Below, piece after piece: positions 57,283 through 64,000 of a stretch of 64,000 nucleotides of DNA. The translations under genes were made by a program, and so were the position numbers. The stretch's first letter is position 1. The number at the start of each line of letters is the position of its first letter. Where the stretch lies: contig NZ_JAJISD010000013.1 in assembly GCF_020880995.1 (NCBI RefSeq), positions 62,001 through 126,000 on the forward strand. The letters are read 5' to 3'. This DNA comes from Reyranella aquatilis (GTDB taxonomy: Bacteria > Pseudomonadota > Alphaproteobacteria > Reyranellales > Reyranellaceae). Under the pieces are notes generated by a model. That model saw only the letters and a program-made list of their open reading frames with translations, was not told where the DNA came from and searched no databases.

Positions 57283-58236
57283 CTATGATCGCATACTGCT
57301 GGTATGCTGGGGCGCGTTAGTAAACCAATCGATTGTGCGCCGCAATGCCCCGGAAAATGGCACTTCTGGCCGCCAATCCAGCATTTCCCGGGCCTTTGAG
57401 ACGTCGGCGCTGCACCGCCAGATTTCGTCCGCGCGCACTTCCGACGGCTCGATCGAGAGGCACCCGGATTTGCCCATCAGGGCGAGGATTTCGCCGGCGA
57501 CCTCCCCGACCGAACGTCCCTGCCCCGACGCGATGTTGATGGTCGAGCCGCTCGGAATGTCCCGGATCATGGAGTTATGGAACGCCCGGACAACGTCGCC
57601 GATGTAGACGAAATCCCGCTCGGGCCGCGGGTTCCGGATACGGACCGGTTCGCCAGCCAGGGCGGAAAGGATCACATGCGGGATCAGCCGGTGCCGTGCC
57701 TCCCACGGTCCGAATGGCGTGAACAGCCGCAGTTCCACGGTTCGCCATCCGTGGAGGCGTCCCCCGCCATGGACCAGCTGGGCGGCGGCCGACTTGGTCA
57801 TGCCCAGCCAGTTCGCCGGACGCTCCGGCGCGTCCTCCTTCAGCCCGTTGCCGTCGCCGTACTGGGCGGCACTGCCGGCCTGGATGAACCGCAGGCCCTT
57901 CTGCCCTGCCAGTGCCTGGAGAAGGTTCGCGGTGCCGCGTACATTGACGTCGACATGGTCGCTCGCCGCTGGCGGCGGGTTGAAGGCCGTTGCGGCGAGA
58001 TGGACGACGATTTCCGGCTGCGCGACATCGACCGCGCGTTGCACTGCTGCCGGGTCGCGCAGGTCGGCTTCGAGGCACTCGAAACGCCTGACGACCTCCG
58101 AAAGATTCGGGGGGCACCCTGCAGACCGCGCGGTGACGAACACCCTGGCATCCTCGCCCAGCACGTGGCGCACGAGATTGGCGCCGATCATGCCGCCGCC
58201 ACCGGTGAAGAGAATTCTCCGGCCCGCTAGGTCCAT
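57283..58236 (-). CDS. Epimerase/dehydratase-family SDR B, catalytic Tyr missing
   Basis: A 317-residue extended SDR. It has the cofactor loop FTGGGGMIGANLV (10-22), VVHLAATAF, NVRGTANLLQAL, QAGSAAQYGD and the substrate-side RDFVYIGDVVRAFH. At the active site the usual Tyr-x-x-x-Lys reads Leu144-Gly-Met-Thr-Lys148 (NWLGMTK), so the catalytic Tyr is lost while Lys is kept. Either another residue supplies the proton or the protein has a reduced or altered activity. The gaps are 2 bp to the kinase gene and 7 bp to the C-methyltransferase gene. Confidence 0.82.
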   Translation of the reverse strand: MDLAGRRILFTGGGGMIGANLVRHVLGEDARVFVTARSAGCPPNLSEVVRRFECLEADLRDPAAVQRAVDVAQPEIVVHLAATAFNPPPAASDHVDVNVRGTANLLQALAGQKGLRFIQAGSAAQYGDGNGLKEDAPERPANWLGMTKSAAAQLVHGGGRLHGWRTVELRLFTPFGPWEARHRLIPHVILSALAGEPVRIRNPRPERDFVYIGDVVRAFHNSMIRDIPSGSTINIASGQGRSVGEVAGEILALMGKSGCLSIEPSEVRADEIWRCSADVSKAREMLDWRPEVPFSGALRRTIDWFTNAPQHTSSMRS

Positions 58237-58238
58237 CT

Positions 58239-59249
58239 TCAGGTGACCGCGTACAAAACGCGCGCGCCGCGAGGCTCGTACGCCATGGGGACTTCGGTCA
58301 GGTCGCCCAGCGCCGCCCGAACGGCGGCGTGCTTCTCTGGCGGTGCGAGCAGCAACAGGAACCCGCCGCCGCCGGCGCCCAGCAGCTTGCCACCGTGTGC
58401 ACCCGCTGCCAGGGCCGCCTCGTACCAGCGATCGATTCGTTCCTCGGAGATGCTGCTGGCGAGTTCACGCTTGCGGCGCCAGTTGCTGTCGAGCAGCGCA
58501 CCGATTTCGGCAATCGTGCAATTCGCTCGCAACTTGTCCCGCAGCACCATGGCATCGTCCCGCATCGCTGCGACGAGAGGACGGGTGTCGGCCAGCTTGG
58601 CGCGCTGCTCCGTCAGTATGGTGGCTGCCGACCGCTGGATGCCCGTCCAGAAGACCAGGCTGTCGCGGAACAGGACCCGCAGGCGATCCTCGCCGATCGA
58701 GATCGGATCGATGGAAACCGCACCACCGGGATGGAACTGGATGAGATTGAGCCCGCCGAAGGCCGCGGCATACTGGTCCTGCTTGCCGATCGGATGGCCG
58801 AGGCGCTCGATCTCCACCGTGCAGGCCTCTTCCGCGAGCTGCGCGGCCGACACGTCCTCGCCCCTCAGCGTATGCAGGGCATAGAGCAGTCCCACCGCGA
58901 AGGCCGACGACGAGGCCAGACCCGAATTGGCCGGCAGGTCGGACGCGATGTTGACCTGCAGCGGGGCCGGCACTGTCACCAGCCGCAGACACTCGCGCAC
59001 GATGTCGTTGCGGATGTCGGCCAGCGAATCGGTGTGCTCCGTCACCGAATAGTTGATCCGGTACGCCTCGTTGAAAAGCGGCGAATGCGCCTTCACCGTC
59101 ACATAGATGTACTTGTCACACGCCGTGCTGACGACGGCACCGCGGTCCTGTTCATAGAAGTCCGCGATGTCAGAACCGCCGCCGATGTAGCTGATGCGCA
59201 GCGGCGTCATCGTCGTGACGAGCCGAGGCGGCCGCCACGATCTAACCAT
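58239..59249 (-). CDS. hddA: D-glycero-alpha-D-manno-heptose 7-phosphate kinase (GHMP family)
   Basis: A 336-residue GHMP kinase that phosphorylates C1 of heptose 7-phosphate. MTPLRISYIGGGSDIADFYEQ at the front is characteristic of HddA. The ATP loop is SDLPANSGLASSSAF (103-117) and the third motif is LLGAGGGGFLLLL. The conserved GKQDQYAAAFGGLNLIQF and GIQRSAATILTEQ segments match HddA rather than fucokinase or galactokinase. Start 59249 overlaps the upstream stop by 8 bp; an internal Met at 59210 is an alternative. It is one of four heptose-pathway activities in this locus. Confidence 0.88.
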   Translation of the reverse strand: MVRSWRPPRLVTTMTPLRISYIGGGSDIADFYEQDRGAVVSTACDKYIYVTVKAHSPLFNEAYRINYSVTEHTDSLADIRNDIVRECLRLVTVPAPLQVNIASDLPANSGLASSSAFAVGLLYALHTLRGEDVSAAQLAEEACTVEIERLGHPIGKQDQYAAAFGGLNLIQFHPGGAVSIDPISIGEDRLRVLFRDSLVFWTGIQRSAATILTEQRAKLADTRPLVAAMRDDAMVLRDKLRANCTIAEIGALLDSNWRRKRELASSISEERIDRWYEAALAAGAHGGKLLGAGGGGFLLLLAPPEKHAAVRAALGDLTEVPMAYEPRGARVLYAVT

Positions 59250-59697
59250 GCTTGAGGGCCCAGTCGTACGGGATCTCCGGCGTGAAGGGCGGCAAGCGCA
59301 GCATCTCGTCCGGCCGGTGCGGTTCGCTGGCGCAGTTCGCCATCACCACCATCTTGTCGCCGTAGGCCTTGTAACCGTTGGCGATACCGGGCGGAATTTG
59401 GACGAGGACATAGTTGTCCTCGCCGAAGAAGACCTCCTGAAGGGCACCCTTGGTGGGCGAGTCCGGGCGCAGGTCGTACATCACCAGCTTCGCACGCCCC
59501 ACCATCACCGCGTTGTTCACGGTCATCGTCTGATGAATGTGCCAGGCCTTCACAACGCCGGGCCAGGCGCAGGAGAAGTAGATCTCGCCGAACGACTTGA
59601 AGTGCGGGTCGGTCGCCTTGAGCATGTGCATGATCTTGCCGCGCTCGTCGACGATCTGGCGCAGGGGAACGACCTTCACACCATCGATCTCAGCCAT
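59242..59697 (-). CDS. RmlC-like nucleotide-sugar 3,5-epimerase family protein
   Basis: A 151-residue cupin related to dTDP-4-dehydrorhamnose 3,5-epimerase. LRQIVDERGKIMHML, GEIYFSCAWPGVVKAWHIHQTMTVN, and LVQIPPGIANGYKAYGDKMVVMAN follow the RmlC layout, with His53/His55 at the active-site strand. It is shorter than classical RmlC (about 180). In heptose clusters of Campylobacter, RmlC-like proteins epimerise the 4-keto-heptose nucleotide, and coupling here to hddA (8-bp overlap) suggests the same. Epimerase C overlaps its start by 8 bp. Confidence 0.83.
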   Translation of the reverse strand: MAEIDGVKVVPLRQIVDERGKIMHMLKATDPHFKSFGEIYFSCAWPGVVKAWHIHQTMTVNNAVMVGRAKLVMYDLRPDSPTKGALQEVFFGEDNYVLVQIPPGIANGYKAYGDKMVVMANCASEPHRPDEMLRLPPFTPEIPYDWALKHG

Positions 59698-60730
59698 TGA
59701 CGCCTCGCCACTTCAGGTTCTCGTCCAGTCGACCGTCGTCGATCAGGTGCCTCAGCCAGCTGAGGCGAATGAACTTGCCGCTCGCCACCGCGACCTTGTC
59801 GAGGCCGACCTTGCGGAAGGCGTCGGCAAGCTGGACGGCGCCGGACTCCGGCGTCCACTCGAACTTGAAGTCGGGGAAGGTCTTCGCGAACTTCGCGAAG
59901 CTCGCCCGGTAGGTGCGCTGGTCGGCGCCGGGCCGCGCCTCGATCGTCAGCTTGGCCCCTGGAACCGCCTTCACCGCCGCCTCGCCGATCGCGCGGATCT
60001 TGTAGTTGAGATGGTCGGCGCCGTTGTTGAACGCCTGGTTGTGGATGGTCTCGAGCGGCGCAGAGAGATAGAGACCGAAGGTCCGCGCCAGATCGTCGAC
60101 GTGAACCACCGGCCGCCACGGTTCGCCGTCGCTGTGCATGGTGACGTGGCCCGTGGTCAGGGCCTCCGCCACGAAAGCATTCAGAACCGTGTCGAGACGC
60201 TGGCGCGGCGAGAGACCGTAGACGGTGCCGTTGCGGACATACACGGGCGAGAAAGTATCGTCGGCGAGTTCCTGGAGAGCCTGCTCGGTCTGCACCTTGG
60301 AGCGCGCATAGTCGGTCTGGGGATTGAGAGGCGCAGTCTCATCGACGAACTGCGCCTCGGAAAGGCCGTACATGATGCAGGACGACGAGAAGATAAAGCG
60401 CCTCACGCCGGCCTGCTTCGCCGCCTTGGCGAGGCGCACCGATGCGTGGAAATTGATGTCCTCGGTCCAGCCTTTGTTCAGATTGCCGACCGGATCGTTG
60501 CTGAGTGCGCCGAGATGCACTATCGCATCGAAGCCTTTGAGGTCGGAAGCCTCGACCTCGCGAAGGTCCTTGGAGATGGTCGGTACCTTGGCCGGCTCGG
60601 TCCCGAGCAGGCACTTGGAGAAGTACCCGGTATCCAAGCCGACGACGTCGTAACGCGAGCGAACAAGAGTTGGGGTGAGCACAGCCCCGATGTAGCCATC
60701 GTGACCCGTAACCAGGACTTTCCCGCTCAT
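59690..60730 (-). CDS. NAD-dependent epimerase/dehydratase (nucleotide-sugar SDR) C
   Basis: A 346-residue extended SDR, first gene of the minus-strand heptose operon. The loop is VLVTGHDGYIGAVL (5-18), then IVHLGALSNDP, the SSSCIMYG active-site Ser, and an intact Tyr-x-x-x-Lys in TDYARSKVQTE. RNGTVYGLSPRQRLDTVLN and WRPVVHVDDLARTF complete the pattern. It could be the 4,6-dehydratase or 4-reductase acting on the GDP-heptose; which step is not decidable. It is divergent from gmhA across a 155-bp gap. Confidence 0.85.
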   Translation of the reverse strand: MSGKVLVTGHDGYIGAVLTPTLVRSRYDVVGLDTGYFSKCLLGTEPAKVPTISKDLREVEASDLKGFDAIVHLGALSNDPVGNLNKGWTEDINFHASVRLAKAAKQAGVRRFIFSSSCIMYGLSEAQFVDETAPLNPQTDYARSKVQTEQALQELADDTFSPVYVRNGTVYGLSPRQRLDTVLNAFVAEALTTGHVTMHSDGEPWRPVVHVDDLARTFGLYLSAPLETIHNQAFNNGADHLNYKIRAIGEAAVKAVPGAKLTIEARPGADQRTYRASFAKFAKTFPDFKFEWTPESGAVQLADAFRKVGLDKVAVASGKFIRLSWLRHLIDDGRLDENLKWRGVNG

Positions 60731-60885
60731 CTAAACCGAACCTCCCCTGCAGCCAGTCTGCGGTGCTCCCGGAGGAGCCGCATGCTTGCAATCGACAGCT
60801 TGCAAAACCAAGCTGGCCTGCCTCAATCGAGGCTGACAACTGGACCATGCGCCGGGGCTACGTCAACCCTTGGCAGGAAATGCAG
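60731..60885. promoter_or_regulatory. Divergent control region of the two heptose operons
   Basis: A 155-bp gap between the starts of epimerase C (minus) and gmhA (plus), so both operons must be driven from here. The only pattern seen is an 8-bp direct repeat gcttgcaa at 60784-60791 and 60798-60805, start to start 14 bp apart, a possible regulator half-site pair. No convincing -35/-10 pair was found. AGGA at 60875-60878 serves as the gmhA ribosome-binding site. Confidence 0.35.
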
Positions 60886-61512
60886 ATGAAAACCAAGTTC
60901 CCCAGCCGGAAATACCCTTCCGCGGGTGCCTACACTCTCGAATATGCCGTCAATCTTGCGACTGCCTTGCAGTCGGTCGGCGGCGATCAGATCGACCGGG
61001 CCGCGGCTCTTCTGTCCCGCGCCATCCGAGAGGACCGGCTGATCTTCGCCTGCGGCAACGGCGGGTCGGCGGCCATCTCCAACCATCTGACCTGCGACTG
61101 CTCCAAGGGCATCGCGACCGGGACCGGCCTGCGTCCCCGCGTCTTCAGCCTGTCCGCCACGGTCGAGCTCGTCACGGCCATCGCCAACGACCTCGAGTTT
61201 TCCGAGGTCTTCGTCCAGCAACTGCGCACGGCAGCACGCCCGGGCGACGTGCTGATGACCATCTCCTCCTCGGGTGATTCCGAGAATATCGTCCGGGCCG
61301 TGAAGTGGGCGCGCGAGAACGGCATGGCGACCATCGCGCTGACCGGGTTCTCCGGCGGCCGCAGCGCCGGCCTGGCGGATGTCAGCCTGCACGTCGCGGC
61401 TGACAATTACGGCGTGGTCGAGGACACCCACCAGAGCCTCATGCACATTCTCGCGCAGTATCTTCGTCTCGAAGCCCTGCCGGCCGATCAGATGGCCGCG
61501 ACCCGCTTCTGA
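60886..61512 (+). CDS. gmhA: Phosphoheptose isomerase (SIS domain)
   Basis: A 208-residue SIS-fold enzyme that isomerises sedoheptulose 7-phosphate to D-glycero-D-manno-heptose 7-phosphate. IFACGNGGSAAISNHLTCD (53-71) binds the sugar phosphate, TISSSGDSENIV (125-136) is the second phosphate loop, and the catalytic Glu/His pair is in VEDTHQSLMH. The start at 60886 is preferred: AGGA lies 7 nt upstream. Starts at 60847 or 60880 are possible. Its stop overlaps the next start (TGATG), coupling it to the fused enzyme. Confidence 0.9.
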   Translation: MKTKFPSRKYPSAGAYTLEYAVNLATALQSVGGDQIDRAAALLSRAIREDRLIFACGNGGSAAISNHLTCDCSKGIATGTGLRPRVFSLSATVELVTAIANDLEFSEVFVQQLRTAARPGDVLMTISSSGDSENIVRAVKWARENGMATIALTGFSGGRSAGLADVSLHVAADNYGVVEDTHQSLMHILAQYLRLEALPADQMAATRF

Positions 61513-62735
61513 TGCCGCTCGCGATGGATCGACGGAGCGAGCTTCTGCGGCCGAGGCAGGCCGTTATCCTGGCGGGCGGGCGCGGCACGCGTCTGGGCGC
61601 GATCACCGAATCGATCCCCAAGCCGATGGTCCCGTTTCACGGCCGCCCCTTCCTCGAGTACCTGATCGAATTCCTGAGGGACCAGGGGATGAAGAAGTTC
61701 CTGCTGCTGCTCGGCTATCTGCCCGAGACGGTGCGGGAGTACTTCGGCGATGGCCGCCGGCTCGGGGTCGAGATCGAGTACTCGGTCACGCCGGTCGAGG
61801 ACGATACCGGCACCCGCCTGCGCAAGGCGATCCCGAAAATCGAGCCGACCTTCCTCCTCGCCTATTGCGACAACTATTGCCCGGTCGACGTCGAGGCGAT
61901 GTGGCGGCGTTTCTCGCGCGGCGACGCGGAGGCGATGGTCACCGTCTATGCCAACGACGACGGCTACACACGCGACAATGTCGTGACCGACGATGACGGC
62001 TTCCTGTCGGTCTACGACAAGACCAGAACGGCTCCAGGCCTCAAGGGAGTCGATATCGGCTTTCTGATGGGCCGCCGTTCGATCCTCGACGGGTTGCCGG
62101 AGGAGGATTGCTCGTTCGAGAAGACGGTCTATCCCCAGTTGATCGCGCGCCACGCGCTCCTGGCGAACGTAACGCGTCATCGCTACTACAGTGTCGGCAC
62201 GCAAGCGCGTCTGCCCGAAACAGCATCGTTCCTCGAGCGCCGCCCGACCCTCCTGCTCGACCGCGACGGCGTTCTGAACCGCCGCATGCCGCGGGCCGAG
62301 TATGTCTGCGACTGGAGCGACTGGGTCTGGTTGCCGGACGTGCTCGAGGCGCTGCGCAGGTTGAAAGAGGCCAACTGGCGAACCGCCGTCATCACCAACC
62401 AGCCCGGCATCGCGCGCGGCCATCTCACCCTCGAGAAACTGCACGAAATCCACGACCGCATGCGGGCCGAAGCGCGCGCCGCCGGGGGCGACATCGGCCC
62501 GATCTATTTTTGCCCGCACAACTGGGACGACGGCTGCGATTGCCGCAAGCCGCGGCCGGGCATGCTCTTCCAGGCACAGCGGGAAATGACCCTGGATCTC
62601 ACCCGGACGGCCTTCGTGGGCGACGACGAGCGCGACGGCGAAGCCGCCGCCGCCGCCGGTTGTCCCTTCCATTTCGTCACCGAGCAGAGGCCTCTCGCCG
62701 CCGTGGTCGATACCCTGTTGCTCAAGGGCGGCTGA
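61512..62735 (+). CDS. hddC: Fused heptose-1-P guanylyltransferase and heptose-1,7-bisphosphate phosphatase (HddC-GmhB)
   Basis: A 407-residue two-domain enzyme. Residues 15-235 are a nucleotidyltransferase with AVILAGGRGTRLGA (17-30), PKPMVPFHGRP and the metal Asp in AYCDNYC. Residues 245-400 are a HAD phosphatase with Asp250 and Asp252 in LLLDRDGVLN, TNQPGIARG (295-303), the zinc ligands Cys334, His336, Cys342 and Cys344, and FVGDDERDGE. The zinc loop is diagnostic of GmhB. Together they remove the C7 phosphate and attach a nucleotide (GMP expected, since HddA is present), giving GDP-heptose. The start overlaps the gmhA stop. Confidence 0.9.
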   Translation: MPLAMDRRSELLRPRQAVILAGGRGTRLGAITESIPKPMVPFHGRPFLEYLIEFLRDQGMKKFLLLLGYLPETVREYFGDGRRLGVEIEYSVTPVEDDTGTRLRKAIPKIEPTFLLAYCDNYCPVDVEAMWRRFSRGDAEAMVTVYANDDGYTRDNVVTDDDGFLSVYDKTRTAPGLKGVDIGFLMGRRSILDGLPEEDCSFEKTVYPQLIARHALLANVTRHRYYSVGTQARLPETASFLERRPTLLLDRDGVLNRRMPRAEYVCDWSDWVWLPDVLEALRRLKEANWRTAVITNQPGIARGHLTLEKLHEIHDRMRAEARAAGGDIGPIYFCPHNWDDGCDCRKPRPGMLFQAQREMTLDLTRTAFVGDDERDGEAAAAAGCPFHFVTEQRPLAAVVDTLLLKGG

Positions 62736-62811
62736 AGCCGGGAACCTTGTCGCGGGCGTCGCGGCCTAATACAAGGCGCCCCGAGCTTTCCCGTCCCGCA
62801 CGAGCGCCCAG

Positions 62812-64000
62812 ATGACGTCGACTCCGCCGTTCTACTCCTTCGTCATCCCGACCCGGGACCGGCACGACGTGCTCGGTTCGGCGATCCAGACGATTCTCGC
62901 TCAGACCCGCGACAACTTCGAACTGGTCGTCATGGACAACCACAGCACGCCCGAAACGCGCCAGGTCGTCGATGCCTTCGCCAGCCCTCGCATCCGCTAC
63001 GTCCGCGCGCCCGAGCGCCTGTCGATGCTCGACAACTGGGAGTTCGCGCTCGACCACGTCAAGGGCGACTACGTCCACTATCTGGGCGACGACGACGGCA
63101 TGTTCCCGGACTCGGTCGAGGTCGCGACCCATCTTCATCGCGAATTCCCCGGTCTTCCGTTGGGCTGGCAGTCGGTGCACTACTTTTGGCCGGACTTCAT
63201 AGTTCCGAGCCATCGTGGTCTCGGCCAGATGCGCGTCGGCCGCGTCGTGGAGGTCCGTGACAGCAGGTGGGCACTTACAGAGGCCTACTCGGGAAGACTT
63301 CACCAGGCCGAGCTGCCCACACTCGTTTTTTCGTTCGTTCCAAGAGCCACGATCGAGCAGGCGCGGAAGAAGTACGGCCGCTACTTCTGGTTCCGTGCGC
63401 CCGACGTGAGCTCGGCAATCGTGAACGCGATCAACAGCGACGCCTATCTCTATTCCTACCGGCCGCTCGGCATCAATGGAGCCTCGCGGCACAGCAACGG
63501 CGCGTCGCACATGTACGCTCACATCAACGACAAGGCGTTCAAGAAGTGGCTGGCGGAAGCCAAGATAGCTTCTGCAGAAGAGCCTCTCGATGGTCGCCTC
63601 ACCGGAGGCTTCATCACCGAAGTGGCAATCGTCGACGAACTGTTCTGGCTGCAGAACAAGTTCAAGTCCGAGATCGGCGACATCCCGGTCGATATGCGCG
63701 ACTTCCTGAAGTGGATCGTACAGGCGGCGCCCCGCTACTTCGCCCGCTTCGACGAGGTCGTGGCCGCCGTCGAGACCATGGCCAAGCGCAACGGGGTCGA
63801 CATGCGCGAAATCCAGATCCCTGCCAAGGTCCCGCCGCCCGAGAAGCAGGACTTCACCTTCGGCACGGACCACCGCACCGGCACCGTCAGCTACAGCTAC
63901 TATACCAACACCGACCACGTGCGGACGGTCGCCGACTTTGCCGAGGAAGCCAGCCGGCACTGCGTGCCCGTCGGTCAACTCATCATTCAGGACCGGCGCT
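62812..64000 (+). CDS. GT2-family glycosyltransferase (3' end cut by window edge)
   Basis: The frame is open from ATG 62812 to the last base (396 codons visible). The N-terminal GT-A domain begins FYSFVIPTRDRHDVLGSAIQTILAQT, with LVVMDNHSTPETRQVV and the metal-binding DDD in VHYLGDDDGMFPDSV. The remainder includes a HxxWP-like acceptor region and a long C-terminal part without clear assignment. It should transfer a sugar, perhaps the heptose of this locus, to a growing glycan. It starts 76 bp after hddC and is probably in the same transcript. Confidence 0.88.
   Translation, partial: MTSTPPFYSFVIPTRDRHDVLGSAIQTILAQTRDNFELVVMDNHSTPETRQVVDAFASPRIRYVRAPERLSMLDNWEFALDHVKGDYVHYLGDDDGMFPDSVEVATHLHREFPGLPLGWQSVHYFWPDFIVPSHRGLGQMRVGRVVEVRDSRWALTEAYSGRLHQAELPTLVFSFVPRATIEQARKKYGRYFWFRAPDVSSAIVNAINSDAYLYSYRPLGINGASRHSNGASHMYAHINDKAFKKWLAEAKIASAEEPLDGRLTGGFITEVAIVDELFWLQNKFKSEIGDIPVDMRDFLKWIVQAAPRYFARFDEVVAAVETMAKRNGVDMREIQIPAKVPPPEKQDFTFGTDHRTGTVSYSYYTNTDHVRTVADFAEEASRHCVPVGQLIIQDRR

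Noticed and set aside
1..64000. tRNA, rRNA, CRISPR array, insertion sequence or prophage
   Set aside because: I looked through the gaps for cloverleaf-like sequences, evenly spaced repeats, transposase or integrase genes and phage genes and found none.

Overview
The window is a 64 kb stretch of a GC-rich (about two thirds G+C by eye) bacterial chromosome. The gene content points to an alphaproteobacterium: a DUF2066 / PerM-like / HdaA block facing purM-purN, a 67-residue aa3-oxidase subunit IV, two EipB (DUF1849) envelope proteins, an AspRS with a His in its RDHG loop, and a pepA-holC pair. Rhodospirillales or a Reyranella-like lineage is my guess. No rRNA, tRNA, insertion sequence, prophage or CRISPR array was seen.

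Region 1 (1-34 kb) is mostly housekeeping and small metabolic genes. In order: the end of an aldehyde dehydrogenase; an isochorismatase-fold hydrolase; a DUF2867 protein; a luciferase-like flavin oxidoreductase; a TerB/DUF533 protein; an MFS carrier; a patatin; a secreted Ntn amide hydrolase with a ROK sugar kinase; the tandem EipB pair; a D-2-hydroxyacid dehydrogenase; a small lipoprotein; aspS; rnd; ppx-ppk1 (polyphosphate) with a SixA-like phosphatase; an enoyl-CoA hydratase; an atypical SDR; a DUF2147 protein; hdaA/perM/DUF2066; purMN; oxidase subunit IV; ndk; an ABC-F ATPase; a second MFS carrier; a cyclase-family hydrolase; an FkbM-like protein; and holC-pepA.

Region 2 (34.4-64 kb, running off the right edge) is a large surface-glycan locus. 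It opens with a nucleotide-sugar dehydrogenase, then two tandem polytopic membrane paralogs that look GT-C-like, a second FkbM-like paralog, a GRND-type glycosyltransferase-like protein and a TPR protein. Next is a tightly coupled plus-strand operon (gmd, a GDP-fucose-synthase-like epimerase, a cupin, a hexapeptide acyltransferase and a DegT aminotransferase). It looks able to turn GDP-mannose into an N-acylated 4-amino-4,6-dideoxy sugar of the perosamine type.

From 47.5 to 60.7 kb a long minus-strand series follows: a glycosyltransferase-like protein, several methyltransferases, a PhyH dioxygenase, a split transketolase, three epimerase/dehydratases, a Zn-binding C-methyltransferase, an HddA-type heptose kinase and an RmlC-like epimerase. 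Divergently, 60.9-62.7 kb encodes a GmhA isomerase and a fused HddC-GmhB enzyme, then a GT2 glycosyltransferase cut by the window edge. Together these genes could make sedoheptulose-7-phosphate (transketolase), convert it to GDP-D-glycero-D-manno-heptose (GmhA, HddA, GmhB domain, HddC domain), and then epimerise, reduce and methylate it. This apparently self-contained route to a modified heptose, beside the duplicated GT-C-like/FkbM-like module, is the most interesting part of the window.
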